A stretch of 64,000 bases of DNA from Cyanoderma ruficeps (GCA_008694505.1 VZDJ01000034.1:2433557-2497556), one strand, 5' to 3'. Shown: positions 36,801-47,046, numbered from the stretch's first letter. Made by a program: numbers and translations. Notes: generated by a model from the sequence alone, not told the origin.

Positions 36801-39800
36801 TCTGTACCCCCACACACCCAGGAGTGAGTGCTGGCTCTGCTGGACACCACAGAACATTGATGTTTTCAACATCAGGATCTTCCTGCCGGTGACAGCTGCC
36901 CTGGGACCTGCACGTGCCTCTTCAATTGCAAAGCAAGGAGCAGCACTGAGACCCTGATTTTATGGGTTAGTCATGGTGACAATATTGGATTTCATGGCTG
37001 CGAGGAAGAAACAGGAGAAATTAAGTCAATGTTAATGGGACAGGATGGGTTTGCACGTTGCTGTTGCACGGGGCATCCCTGGGGTCCCAGCCCTGCTCCC
37101 TGAGGATGCTCTTCCCTGTGTTAGAAATTAGTGTGTGATTCAGTAAGTGATAAACTCAGCTCTGATTCTTTTCCTGGCGTGAAAATTCACATTGTGTGGG
37201 GTGAGAGAAGGACTTGGAAGTGGATGGGAGTCACAGGAAGCTGCGAGTTCCAAAGGTGTGCTCCATCTTCTGCCAGTGCCCCGGCCTGTGTCTGGGCATT
37301 GCTGCCTCATCCCAGGAGTGTGAAACTGGGCAGAGGTGCTGCCTCTATGATTCAAACAGTAGTTTTTCATCTAATACCACATTATCAAGGTAGTTAAACT
37401 AATTATTACTCATTATGTCCTCCAAGGGACCCTCGGCTGGATGGTGGGGCCTCCACCTCATAGGGCCAGGGGTTGGATGTCAGTGATCCTCGTGGGTCCC
37501 TTCCGTGTCAGGAGTTCTGTAATTGATATCCCCTTAATCTGGTGCTATTAATTGCAAAGAGGGAAGGCAGTATTTAGAGCAGCCCCCATCCTTGGGGGAG
37601 ATGCCTGGGTTTAGGATACAGGAGCTAATTCCCAGCTGGAAGCTGTTGGATGGTGAGATCAGACTGGGGCCACGGGGTGGTGACACTTCCAGTGGTGGCA
37701 TTGCTGGGTGGCTCCAGCCCTGCTGCTGTCCCAGACAAGGCTGTGCCTCTCCAGTGGGACGACTGGATTTTGGCTCCTCACACAGATCTGGGAGTAAAAG
37801 GTGCTGAGGGGGTGGATGTTTAATTGTTTTGGCTGCAGGAGGAGCCCAGCACGGGGCCGGTCCCGTTACATCTCTGTGTCCATCATTCTTCTCCCAAAGG
37901 ACCAAGGGGTGGATCGAGTGGCAGGAGGTGGAAGCTCAGATAACAGCAGGGCAGGGGGACCTGGTGCAGGTGGGGATGGTGGTGAGAGCTGGAGGGATTC
38001 ACCCAGCTCATCCCAACCCGTCTCCCCCATCCCGTGCTGCCAAGGTCGGTGCTGAGCTGAGGCCAAGGGGGGCTGCTGGGTCCCCCCTCTCCTTCTGCCA
38101 TGTGCTTGGGAGGGGAAAATTAATAATGCAAGTAAGAGAAGTACTTTCCACTTGTGGCCTGGGTTTAGGATTTCTTGCTTCTTTTCTTGGGTTTATGAAG
38201 AGGTCAGGGGTTTGGCCAGAGCCCATGGTGCCGATGGGCTGGGGGAGTTCATTTGGATACTTGTGGGGGTTTGGGATACAGAAACCTGGCCCTGGCTCAT
38301 CAGATTAAAGGAAAAAGCCGTTTCACCTCCTCAGATGGCCCCGATAGTCAGGGAAAATCTGCTTTATCCCTCCTTGGCTGGCCATGGATTGCAAAGGCTC
38401 GTTTTCCTCCACCCAGTAATTAGCTGGGCTTGTTTGCTAAGGATGAATTAAGCTGCTGCAGCAAGCGGGGCTCAGTCCAGGAGCTGCTGGCAGCCCTCAC
38501 AGCTCACTTCTGCCTCACTTTTTATTTTTCTCCTGCCTTTTTCAATTAATTTCCTATTAATTTGGTTCAGAATGAAGTTCTCAAATGACTGATAAATCTT
38601 ATTTAAGCTTAGGAGCTAATCATTCTTAGAGGAAGGAGAGTCATAAAGGGGAGCAAAAAAAGTGTGTTAATTTCAGCAAATCTCTCAAATATGAAATGCA
38701 ACAAATGGTAAATTGTCCTGTTGGGTTAATAGGAAAAAATCTGCTCTTTCAATACCCAAACCTCACAATCTTCTTGTAATACTGACACTCTGGCAGAAAT
38801 ATTGGTAAATATTAGTATATCAATACATATTCAACCTTGGGAGATAGTTACCCTTCTTCTAATAGTACTTCAGAGCATTTTCTTTTTTTTTTTTTTNATT
38901 TTCTTTTTTTTTTTTTTTATTGGCAAGTGATTAAATGTTTTCTGTAAATCTTTAAGGGCCATGAACACTGCCACTAATTAAAGGAGTTTGTATGCTATAG
39001 GGGACTCACTATTTAATTAAATTCATTAGGATTTCTTTTGTCGCCTCCAGCATCAGAGATTGGCAAATGTGACTTAAACTTTTATAAGAGCCTCCCAGTA
39101 TCCTTGAGGAAATTAAATTTTACATATATAGATATATATGTGTCTGTGGGGTCTGGATCTCTCCCCAGTATGGTTTGGTCAACTTATAGTTGATTTTTCT
39201 TTTTTAGCAAGTTTTTCGTTCCTGTGAAAGAATTGGGCAGGGGAAGGTGGTGGTTGAATACACACAGGCAGTGGGAAAGGGCTTTTTCAAAGTCATGGGT
39301 GTGGTTGTGATTGTTTTTAGAGGGTTTCTGTAGTAATTTCCTAAAATGGGAAAAAAAGTAAGGGAAGTTCTGGTGTCAGAAGAGGCTGGGTTGTCCCAGG
39401 AGGAGTCATGTTCATTGAAGTGGGCAAGGAAGACTCCCAAGAGCTCCTTGCCACAGGACAATGTGGTTTTTTGCAGCATTTCCTACCTCATTTTCTGGTT
39501 TTCCGTGTTCTGATTTATCTCCAGTGCTTAATGGCAGAATAGTTGGTCCAAAGAGTTTCATCCTTTGGATTTTAACAGATAAAAATCTCCATTGTCCCAA
39601 GCATCTCCCTTTTTCTCCACTATTTAGTTTGATTTTCCCCCCATCTTTTTCTCCTCTCACCTGCAAACCCCCTCCTTTCCTTACAGCTCCATTCCAAGCA
39701 CTTGATTTTTTGTTCATCTTCCCAGCACACATTTAGAGTAAGAAACAGTAAGAAAAGCAGAGTAAAACCTGTGCACAGAAGTTCATAACTGAAGAAACCT

Positions 39801-42800
39801 CTTCTGGAGACTGTGGTTGTGACAAGCTGGGGTGGGATGGGAGCTGCACGGAGCTGGATGAGGGGGAGCTGCTCTGATTTTGGGGTCTGTTCCAGCACAT
39901 CTGCAGGGCTGGGTGATCCCTGCTGTCAGGTTATTCTGATTCTGAGGGTGTCTGGGGCTTCACAGCACATCAAATAATGATGAGGTGGAAAATTCTTTTG
40001 GGGGTTCCCAGCCAGAGGAGGGTGGGAGCAGAGCTCCCCTGTGCTGGGTGAAGCAAAGGCTCAAAGCCAAGGGTGCCAAAGGTGCGTGAAGGAAATTAAT
40101 TCCCCTTTCAGAGTGCCACAGTCCTGGTTTCCTTGTATTTCTTACATTGTCTTTATTATCCAAATGTGTTAAGAGGAGCCCAAAGGTACCTTACAAGCAG
40201 TTTAAGCTCCCAGATGAAGTGACTCACTACAGGGGGTAGAAAACACAGCGTGGGCTGAAACACCCGCCGTGTTTTCTGTAATCTGATGGAGAAAGGTTGG
40301 ATGTGTGCATGGAGACAGATCCCACTCACAATGCTGCGATTTTTGTAGTCTGATTTCTGTAATCTGACAGAGATTTCTGTGGTTTCTGTAATCTGATAGA
40401 GAAAGGTTGGATGTGTGCATGGAGACAGGTCCCACTCGTGATGCTGCATCATCTTTTGGCAGCTTTTGTAGCATACACAGCCCCTGGTGCCTTGGGGTTG
40501 TTTATTTTCTGGAGAGTTTTGGGGGTATTTAGGATTTTTTTAATCATACAAACAACAATTTGCGAGACTCAGTGATTCAATACAATGAGTGCAGGGAGAG
40601 TTGGAGGGGCAGAGGGTGTTTCATAACATCCCTGAGCAGCACTTGCTCAGGGTGGAAAAGCAGGAATGTATAATGAAATATTTGTGATCTGATTCCTAGA
40701 CTGGGCATTATTTTGGTGGGGTGTATCTGGAGCAAGGAGCCACAGGGCACTTCTGCAGCACTGCCAAAGACCAGGTTCAGTACTGGGTGAAGCACTGATG
40801 TGCAGAAGTGACCAAAACTCCTTGTCCTGCTTGAGATTTCTGTGATTCTCCCTGGATTGCCAGCTGTCCTGGGGTTGGTGGTCAGCCAGCATCCCTCACT
40901 GGTGCAATGAGCAGGGAAAACATGAAGGTTTTGGGTTCCTCTCAGGGCTGTTGAAACACCCATGACATCCCACATGTCTCTCCTCCATCCCCTTATCCTG
41001 ACACAGCATCTCTGAGCTGGAAGGGGACACTCAGGGAGCCGTGCCCTGGGCTCGTGGGAGCGCTCCGGAATCCGCCTCACTGCTAAAAATAAACCAGTTG
41101 TGGTTTATTTATCCTGGAAAGGGAGCAGCAGGTTTTCCTGCACCAAGCCCCGAGGCTGAGGCTGCAGTTTTACTCCCAAACCTCCTTTTCCAAGGCCTGA
41201 GCTGCCCCTTGGAGGGTGGGCAGTGATGAGGAGCCACAGTGGTGACGTGATGGGCATTTTGAGGGTTACAGCGATGGGGGTGAATTGGGCATCTTCTCCC
41301 AGCCCAGCCCCTAGGACTGTAATTTTGGTTCTTTTTCCATGAAAAATAAAAGAAATGGAGTCAAGGGGCTGCCAGGCCTCCTGTGCTGGAGTCACCCTCT
41401 CTCCCACAGCCATGAAAGCCGACCGCAAGCGCTTGAAGGGGGAGAAGACAGACCTGGTGAGCCAGATGCAGCAGCTGTACGCCACGCTGGAGAGCCGGGA
41501 GGAGCAGCTCCGCGACTTCATCCGCAACTACGAACAGCACAGGAAAGTGAGTGCACGGCCCAGCACCATGCAGGGCTGGCAGCAGGTTGAGTGTGAAAAA
41601 ACCTGGTTTGTAATCTGGGAAAATCCCGCTAAAGCCCCAGCTGGGCTCTTGGTGGAGTTGGGTTGGACCGCAGCAAGTTAAGGTTAAATAAACGCTGGAG
41701 GAAACAGAGCCAGACCTGGGGAATTTGATGTAATTTTAACCAGGTGCGCAGTGAGAGTTTCTTTTTTGGAGACCTGCTGCATTCTGAATCTCCCCAACAA
41801 GAGGTTGACATTCCTGCCAGCTCAGGGCTCTCATGGTTAGGTGGTCCCCAAGGGGGTTGTGACAGGGGGATTTTTAGTGGATTTTCCCCTTCCTGATGGC
41901 CACCCCGTGTCCCGGCAGGAGAGCGAGGACGCGGTGAAGGCCCTGGCGAAGGAGAAGGATCTCCTGGAGCGGGAGAAGTGGGAGCTGAGGCGGCAGGCCA
42001 AGGAGGCCACGGACCACGCCAGCGCCCTCCGCTCCCAGCTCGACCTGAAGGACAACCGCATGAAGGAGCTGGAGGCCGAGCTGGCCATGGTGAGCTGGAT
42101 AATTCACACAGATCTCAGTGTTTGCTGCAGGGGTTGTGTAGCAGTGCATTTCCACGCTCAAATGTTTCCAAATAAGGAAAAGGGGGTTCAGTTACACCCC
42201 TGAGTTTAAGGAGAAGCACCAGAACTTTCTGTGTTTCCTTCACTGTGGTTGGCCCAGTGTGAGCACAGGGGCACCGGTTGGGCTTTGGAAATGGGCTTTT
42301 CAAAACCTGTAGCTGTTCCTATTGGCAGCAAGACAAATTAGCCCTCCTTAAAACATTAAGTATTTAAGAAGGATCACAGAGGTGCTCAAGTGCTTTTTGG
42401 GGTGTCTTAGTCAGGTGTCAGATGCTTTTCTGACACCTGTGCACAGCTTTTGTTCTTTTGTTTCTGTATCATTTGATGTTTCCTCTTTTGTTAAAACCTT
42501 TGCTTTCCAAAACACACCCAAGGAGCCGTCTGGCAATATTATTAAGCCGCTCTGGGAGGTTGCAGGTCGACCCTCAGACTTGATACATCTTCACAGGGCT
42601 CATTACACTCTGGCCACGTGTAAGGCTGTATCATGGTTGCGCTACTGCAATACTGAGAGGAAAATATTCCATCTCTCAAAAAGAGCTTGATATCCTTGGC
42701 ACAGGGAACATCACTCAAAAATAACTCTCAAAAATAACTTGATATCCCTGGCACGGGGAGAGGCACAGTTGGGTTCTTTGCTTGCCCAGGGGAGGGTGGG

Positions 42801-45165
42801 TTTGCTGTTGTTCTGCAACTCCGAGAGATGTTCACATGGTTTTCCCACTCCATCACCGCCACCTCCACGTCCTTCCCCAGGCCAAGCAGTCCCTGGCCAC
42901 GCTGACCAAGGACGTTCCCAAGCGCCATTCCTTGGCCATGCCGGGCGAGACGGTGCTGAACGGCAACCAGGAGTGGGTGATGCAGGCCGACCTCCCGCTG
43001 ACGGCCGCCATCCGGCAGAGCCAGCAGACCCTCTACCACTCGCACCCACAGCACTCGGCCGACCGGCAAGGTGGGCACCCCACAGGTTGGGATATGGGGG
43101 AGTTCCCGGGGCAAAACCCCTTCTGGGGAGGGAGGGAGATGGTCAAAATCGCTCCTCTCCGAAATACGTTTTTGGAAGTTGCAGGAGTTGAGAACCTCTG
43201 GGCTACCAACCGATATGGTTGAGCAGAAGCTGTTTATTGTTTACATTAAGCTGTTTTTATATATTTTATATATTCTAAGTCAATTGTCAATATATATTTT
43301 TTTATAGTTTACATTAAGCTATTTTTATATATTTTATATATTCTAAGTCAACTGACAATATATATATTTTTATATTTTACACTGAGCTATTTTTATATAT
43401 TTTATATATTTTATATATTCTAAGTCAACTGTCAATATATATATTTTTATAGTTTACATTGAGCTATTTTTATATATTCTAAGTCAATTGTCAATATATA
43501 TTTTTATATTTTACACTGAGATATTTTTATATTTTTTATATATAAAATATATTCTAAGTCAACTGTCAATATATTTTTTTTATATTTTACATTAAGCTAT
43601 TTTTATATATTTGATATATCCTAAGTCAGCTGTTCACACGGTCATGCACTGTTTGACTGGAGGCTCTACGTTGCCCACGTGTTTAGCACTCATCCTTCAG
43701 GACACGTGACTGGTCACAGTCCATCACCACGTCGGGCCTCCTTTATCTAGTTCTTGCATTCTTGGTATTCTCTTTCTCAGGCTCTTCTTTCTTAATTTAG
43801 CTGTTTTCCATCTCCTTCGAGTTCTGATAAGACTAACTAAAGACGATTAGGCCGGTGCATATTCTGGCCTAAGCTATTCAGACACCTTGCTGCAGGAGCT
43901 GCATCTTTCAGCTTAGTCAATTCCCTGTTTCCCCCCAGCGGTCAGGGTGAGCCCCTGTCACTCCCGGCAGCCGTCCATCATCTCCGACGCCTCCGCGGCC
44001 GAGGGTGACCGGTCGTCCACGCCGAGTGACATCAACTCCCCCCGGCACCGAACGCACTCGCTCTGCAATGTAAGGGCCTGCTCCTCTGGGGGTTGGGTCC
44101 CCTCCTGTGGGGAGATGGGCTCTGGGGATTCCGTGGGGTCTCCGCTTCCCAGAACAGCGTTGGGTTTGGAGTAGGGGGTACGTTGGGGTTTGGCTGACCT
44201 GGAACGCTGCTGCCCCGGGGTTTATCCCAACCCCACTGCAGCTCAGCTGTACAAACACTGCCTTTTTCCCCTGGGGGTGAAGGGTTTTGGGCTGTGTCAG
44301 GATTGATTCAATGGATCCGTCTCCTTGTGCCATAGGGGGACAGTCCTGGACCGGTACAGAAGAACTTGCACAATCCAATTGTACAGGTAGGGCACAAATC
44401 CTCTCAAATCCTGCTTGTGATACCCTTTCCTGTGCTAGAAGGTACTTGGGGGTGGTGGGTCAGAGGCACCAATTTGGAATGAATGGAAGTCATCCTGAAT
44501 TTTAAGTCTGGGATGTCTCTCATTCCCATAATTTGTCCCAAAGTCCAGGTAATGCCATAGGCATTCACTGAGCTCAGCCTTATTGCAATGTTGATTTTTA
44601 TAAGGTCCAACCAAAGCATGTTATTCTTCTGTATTTGGCCTTAAAACATTGGGATATTTTTGCAATCCAGACAGATGCTCTGACTATTTATTCCCAGAGC
44701 TGGAATCCTGATCCCGTTGGATTAAAGAGGCCAAAATCCCAGAACTGTGGAGAGGGGGCCCAATTTCACTGCAAATTCCACCACACCGGTTTCAGGAACA
44801 TTATTGTATTTTGGTCCAAGATCTTAACATCTTTGGGCCTGGTTGAAAATATTTTGTGACATCTGCGTGCAAATACTTTTTGGGACCTGTACCCAAATTT
44901 TTTGGAACCACATGGCCCATCATCCTTGACCGTAGCGAAGGGGAAAAGCGATAAAGGAAAATCCGGATGCCCAAACTTGTGCCTTCTCCTCCCACAGTCT
45001 CTAGAAGACCTGGAAGACCAAAAACGGAAAAAGAAGAAAGAGAAGATGGGCTTTGGCTCCATCTCCAGGGTGTTTGCCCGGGGGAAGCAGCGCAAGTCCC
45101 TCGATCCCGGTCTCTTCGACGGGACGGCCCCCGACTACTACATCGAGGAGGACGCGGACTGGTGA
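27248..45165 (+). CDS. KAZRN: Kazrin, short (SAM-less) isoform; eight joined coding exons
   Basis: Join 27248-27404, 33204-33395, 41410-41546, 41919-42089, 42881-43070, 43939-44069, 44336-44386, 44998-45165. All introns are GT-AG, phases agree at every junction, and the total is 1,197 nt (398 residues plus stop). Exons 2-8 match remembered vertebrate kazrin nearly residue for residue. Layout: alternative N-terminus 1-52, coiled coil about 54-220 (LLREEV, LLRQMKEML, RLKGEKTDLVSQM, LLEREKWELRRQ), Ser/Pro/His-rich middle about 220-343, Lys/Arg-rich nuclear localisation motif KRKKKKEK at 352-359, acidic tail ending DADW. Known family roles are binding to periplakin and desmosomal plaque, links to ARVCF-catenin and Rho signalling, and endosomal traffic with dynein/dynactin. 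The tail is that of the short isoforms; long kazrins carry liprin-like SAM domains instead. Exons 2-8 are near certain. The first exon is inferred. Confidence 0.93.
28668..28945 (-). mobile_element. CR1 LINE fragment (about 280 bp)
   Basis: ATGGTTTGGGTTGGAGGGAC, GGCATGGGCAGGGACACCTT, GAAGAATTTCTTCCTGATAT and GAAGCCATTCCCCACTGTCC: reverse-strand CR1 tail. Confidence 0.95.
30655..30822 (+). mobile_element. CR1 LINE fragment
   Basis: TGGATCCCTGGAAGTGTCCC, GGATAGTGGAAGGTGTCCCT and TTCCAACCCAAACCAGTTTG with a GTGATTCCGTGA end. Close relative of the 19488 copy. Confidence 0.95.
30900..31050. repeat. TA-rich low-complexity stretch
   Basis: Several short (TA)n runs (TTATATATATATATTTT, GTAATATATATATG, CACATATATGTATATC) separated by AT-rich unique sequence. 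Confidence 0.8.
32250..32415 (+). mobile_element. CR1 LINE fragment
   Basis: CCATCCCTGGAAGTGTTCAA, CACCTGGTCTAGTGGGAAGT, GGCTGGATGGTCTTTAAGGT and AAACCATTCCATAATTCTATG terminus. Confidence 0.95.
33204..33395 (+). CDS. KAZRN: Kazrin exon 2, start of coiled coil
   Basis: 192 nt preceded by a pyrimidine-rich tract and CAG, followed by GG|GTAAGG, phase 1 to phase 1. It encodes residues 53-116 of the model. Heptad-like Leu spacing is visible (LLREEVAQLQEEVHLLRQ, then VQLAQKEQELARAKEALQ). This is the first exon shared by all kazrin isoforms, and an internal Met (MKEML) is the likely start of a further-shortened isoform. Identity is certain from sequence similarity. Confidence 0.97.
36415..36585. 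repeat. Degenerate tandem repeat around GATGGATGTCCC
   Basis: About nine imperfect units of roughly 15-25 bp built on GATGG(A/G)TG(T/A)CCCAG. Confidence 0.75.
37425..37525 (+). mobile_element. Possible old CR1 fragment
   Basis: Resembles a diverged CR1 tail: GGGGTTGGATGTCAGTGATC, GTCCCTTCC and a TTCTGTAAT end. Weak. Confidence 0.35.
38560..39125. promoter_or_regulatory. Candidate conserved noncoding block in KAZRN intron 2
   Basis: AT-rich, outside recognisable repeats except the poly-T at 38881-38920. TAAT-type cores recur (CACTAATTAAAGGAG, TATTTAATTAAATTCATTAGG). Composition-based inference only. Confidence 0.3.
38881..38920. repeat. Poly-T run with an ambiguous base at 38897
   Basis: Two long T runs flank an N, suggesting uncertain assembly of the homopolymer. 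Confidence 0.95.
40274..40447. repeat. Duplicated 65-bp segment, period 110 bp
   Basis: TTTCTGTAATCTGAT(G/A)GAGAAAGG and the following 40 bp (through CCCACTC and ATGCTGC) occur at 40274-40338 and again at 40384-40447 with few differences. A TCTGTAATCTGA core recurs between them. Confidence 0.9.
41410..41546 (+). CDS. KAZRN: Kazrin exon 3, coiled coil
   Basis: 137 nt, acceptor CTCTCCCACAG, donor AAA|GTGAGT, phase 1 in and phase 0 out. It encodes residues 117-162, including MKADRKRLKGEKTDLV and REEQLRDFIRNYEQHRK. The sequence is essentially invariant with the mammalian protein as remembered. It continues the alternating charged/hydrophobic heptads of the dimerising coiled coil. The upstream intron of about 8 kb is noncoding. 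Confidence 0.97.
41919..42089 (+). CDS. KAZRN: Kazrin exon 4, coiled coil
   Basis: 171 nt (57 codons) in phase 0, acceptor CCCGGCAG, donor ATG|GTGAGC. It encodes residues 163-219: ESEDAVKALAKEKDLLERE through KDNRMKELEAELAM. Strong Glu/Lys/Leu heptads mark the end of the main coiled-coil block. The intron before it is only 372 nt. Confidence 0.97.
42090..42880 (+). other. KAZRN: KAZRN intron 4
   Basis: 791 nt, of which about 320 nt is an LTR-like insertion. A small duplication follows it: CTTGATATCC(T/C)TGGCAC(A/G)GGGA occurs twice between 42685 and 42765, with CTCAAAAATAACT repeats between. Confidence 0.85.
42310..42628 (+). mobile_element. Solo-LTR-like insertion, family A, copy 1
   Basis: Matches 60925-61255 in reverse complement over its whole length. 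LTR-like order: CCTATTGGCAGCAAG, TATTTAAG box (about 42360), a hairpin (AGGTGTCAGA / TCTGACACCT), a T-rich stretch, GTTAAAACC, then GACTTGATACATCTTCACAG and CACGTGTAAGGCTGTATCA. No internal retroviral genes are near it. Exact ends and target duplications could not be fixed. Confidence 0.75.
42881..43070 (+). CDS. KAZRN: Kazrin exon 5
   Basis: 190 nt, acceptor CCTTCCCCAG, donor CAAG|GTGGGC, phase 0 in and phase 1 out. It encodes residues 220-282 (AKQSLATLTKDVPKRHSLAM, then a conserved TVLNGNQEW region and a His-rich TLYHSH stretch). This is the transition from coiled coil to the Ser/Pro-rich, probably phosphorylated middle of kazrin. The following intron carries an LTR-like insertion with an internal tandem array. 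Confidence 0.97.
43218..43925 (-). mobile_element. Solo-LTR-like insertion, family C, with internal array
   Basis: Read on the minus strand, it has unique U3-like sequence (about 43925-43640), then the AT-rich array, then AATAAACAGCTTCTGCTCA near 43220-43238, a poly(A)-signal-bearing 3' end of LTR type. The family is not named. Boundaries are approximate and the LTR call is inference from architecture. Confidence 0.5.
43240..43640. repeat. AT-rich tandem array, six units of 55-77 bp
   Basis: Units start TTTACA(T/C)T(A/G)AG at 43240, 43308, 43376, 43453, 43510 and 43586. Each contains CTATTTTTATATAT and ends with CTAAGTCAACTGTCAATATA-like sequence. Unit length varies by TTTTATATA insertions. 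Confidence 0.95.
43939..44069 (+). CDS. KAZRN: Kazrin exon 6
   Basis: 131 nt, acceptor TTTCCCCCCAG, donor AAT|GTAAGG, phase 1 in and phase 0 out. It encodes residues 283-326: VRVSPCHSRQPSIISDASAA, then a Ser/Thr-rich stretch ending HRTHSLCN. The many Ser-Pro, Thr-Pro and Arg-x-x-Ser sites suggest phosphorylation (inference). It is nearly identical to the mammalian exon as recalled. Confidence 0.97.
44336..44386 (+). CDS. KAZRN: Kazrin exon 7 (17 codons)
   Basis: A 51-nt exon, acceptor TGTGCCATAG, donor ACAG|GTAGGG, phase 0 on both sides. It encodes GDSPGPVQKNLHNPIVQ, matching the mammalian protein. It is a multiple of three, so skipping it would keep the frame. Too short to be found as an open frame on its own; identified by homology and splice sites. 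Confidence 0.95.
44387..44997 (+). other. KAZRN: KAZRN intron 7
   Basis: 611 nt without recognised repeats or exons. Some sequence (44800-44900, TTTTGGGACCTGTACCC) is repetitive in feel but could not be named. Confidence 0.7.
44998..45165 (+). CDS. KAZRN: Kazrin short-isoform terminal coding exon
   Basis: Acceptor CTCCCACAG, then 168 nt to the TGA at 45163-45165. It encodes residues 344-398: SLEDLEDQ, the Lys/Arg-rich nuclear localisation motif, MGFGSISRVFARGKQRKS, LDPGLFD, and the acidic short-isoform tail ending IEEDADW. In long kazrins the sequence diverges after LFD into Ser-rich and SAM-domain exons. Here no GT lies directly at that point (GACGGGACGG), so how a long form would be spliced is unclear. 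Confidence 0.96.
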   Translation, partial: SLEDLEDQKRKKKKEKMGFGSISRVFARGKQRKSLDPGLFDGTAPDYYIEEDADW

Positions 45166-45289
45166 CGGCGCCGGAGCCTCTCCCGGCCCTGCACATGTAC
45201 ATATCCCACATCCCACACCCCGTCCCACCTGTGGACGTGTTACCTGTTGTCTTGGGAGCGATGCAGCTGTGTCGTAACTTCAGTCTTTT

Positions 45290-45460
45290 CCCCCTTTTTT
45301 CCTTTTTTTTTTGGGTTTTTTTTGTTTGTTTTTTTTTGTTTGGTTTTTTTTTCCCCAACCCGGTAACTCCTTTGTTGTCGCTTCAGTTTGTCAGTTTGGG
45401 TAGGGGTTTGTTTTTTTTTTCTCTTCTTTTGGGAGGGTTTTTTTCTTTTTTTTTTTCTTG
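45290..45460 (+). repeat. T-rich low-complexity stretch in KAZRN 3' UTR
   Basis: Repeated T runs broken by G and C (TTTTTTTTTTGGG, TTTGTTTG, TCTTTTTTTTTTTC), giving Lys runs on the other strand. Confidence 0.9.
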
Positions 45461-47046
45461 TTCTTTTGACAAAACTTGAAACTTGAAGGACTGCTGTGTC
45501 TCTGTAAATACGAGAAATATTGTGCACTTTGTGCTTGTGATGTCTCTTGTCCGAAACCCGCTGTTTTCCGGAGCCCAGCCCGCGGGATGTCCTCGCTTGG
45601 GGACGAAGGACCTGCCCAGCTGAGGGATCTTGGAGAGAAAACACACAAAAAGCAACAACAAGAAAATCTCCTTCGCTGTGATGTCTTCCTGGCCGAGCCC
45701 CGCGGAGGCAGCCCGGGCTGGTTGTTACGCCTGCCGGTCTGGAAATGAGTGTTTTAACGTTCCTTTTTAGTTGTTTTAATTTATTTGCACAAAAACCCAG
45801 AGGAGCTATTCTAACTAAATTATTGCAGAAGTTTTGGGATTTTTATATTTTTCCACGTCGGTTGGGATGGGGCGGGGAGGAGGAAGGGGGTGTTTGTACT
45901 GTACTGTCCTGGGAAGTTGCTGTTGGGGGGAGATTTGGGGCTGTGGACCCCCCAGCCCGGGCTCCCTCAGCTGCCCCAGGAGCACTTAACGCCTTGGAAA
46001 ACGCAAACCTAAACACATGCCGGGAAATCAGACTGGGGCAAGCTGGTGGGAGCTTTGCCTGTTGTTTTTCCCTGCTTTTTCGGGGGCTCACCCTTTGCTT
46101 CAAGTAAAATTTAGGGGGATCGGGCACGAGCTGGGAGCAGGGGAAAGGCGATATCCCGAGATATCCCAAATCCCGAGCCGTTGCCCAGATAGGCCCGGCC
46201 ACCCCGCCCCTAGTTTGGGGTGCTCCTGCCATTGGAGGGGGCTGGGGAAATCGGTACGAGTCCCCACTAGGGAGGTTTTTCTGGCTCTGGGGTGATTTGG
46301 AAGCACAGGTGGAGCTTGTTTTTCCAAATCCCTTGGAAATGCCCCCAAACCACCCCCCCGGCGCGGCGGCCGCTTCCCCTCTCCACTAACACGTGCCGCG
46401 CTCTGCTTATGCCAAGATAAGTACCTTATGCTTTAATGCTTACAATATAATTTTAAGCTCTTAAAAAAATGTATTAAGATTTATTTAATGAACTATAATA
46501 GTGTATTATTTTTCTTAATTCCGAAAACGTGCGCCCTGGTTGAAAAAAAAAGGGTATTTTGTCTTAAATCACCGAATTAAACCGATGCCCTCGCGCTGTG
46601 TATTCCATTCCAAGGGATGATGCAGAGAGGCCATGGAGGGGCTGACAGAGGGACCAGTCCCCCTGGGCTTTCCTGGGGTGGCAGGGCAGGCTTTGCCCCG
46701 TGGCATCTTTTCTCTGCAGAGAAGCGTTTTTATACATTTTGTTGGGTTTTTTGGGGGTGGGGTTTGTTTTGGTTTTATTTTGTTCTTCTCGCGTTTTTAT
46801 AATTTAAACTCTAAACCACCAGAACAGATGAGCGATTTCCTTGTTATCGAGTAGTTTCCTTTGCATTTCAGCTTTTTTGTAAATTAGGAAGTAATTCTAA
46901 AAATTACTAAGAGGATGATTTATTTAAAAGAGAACTTTGCTAAATAGCATATGAATTATGGGTAACCTTAGATTTAACTTTTCCCCCTGTGAGCGGGGGA
47001 GAATCCTTGAAGGCATGGATGCAAATATAAAATTATAAAAGATCTA

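Larger units (their letters stand above)
33396..41409 (+). other. KAZRN: KAZRN intron 2
   Basis: About 8 kb. Contains a degenerate tandem stretch (36415-36585), a weak CR1-like piece (about 37430), a poly-T run with one ambiguous base (38881-38920), a 110-bp duplication (40274-40447) and AT-rich repeat-free blocks at 38560-38860 and 38930-39120. No additional kazrin exon was recognised. Confidence 0.75.
43071..43938 (+). other. KAZRN: KAZRN intron 5
   Basis: 868 nt, mostly an LTR-like insertion with an AT-rich tandem array. Only the first 140 nt and the last 20 nt or so look like original intron. Confidence 0.8.

Noticed and set aside
42310..43925. Possibility of a full-length endogenous retrovirus between the LTR-like blocks in introns 4 and 5
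   Set aside because: The two blocks are of different families and opposite orientation, and kazrin exon 5 lies between them. No gag, pol or env remnants were seen.
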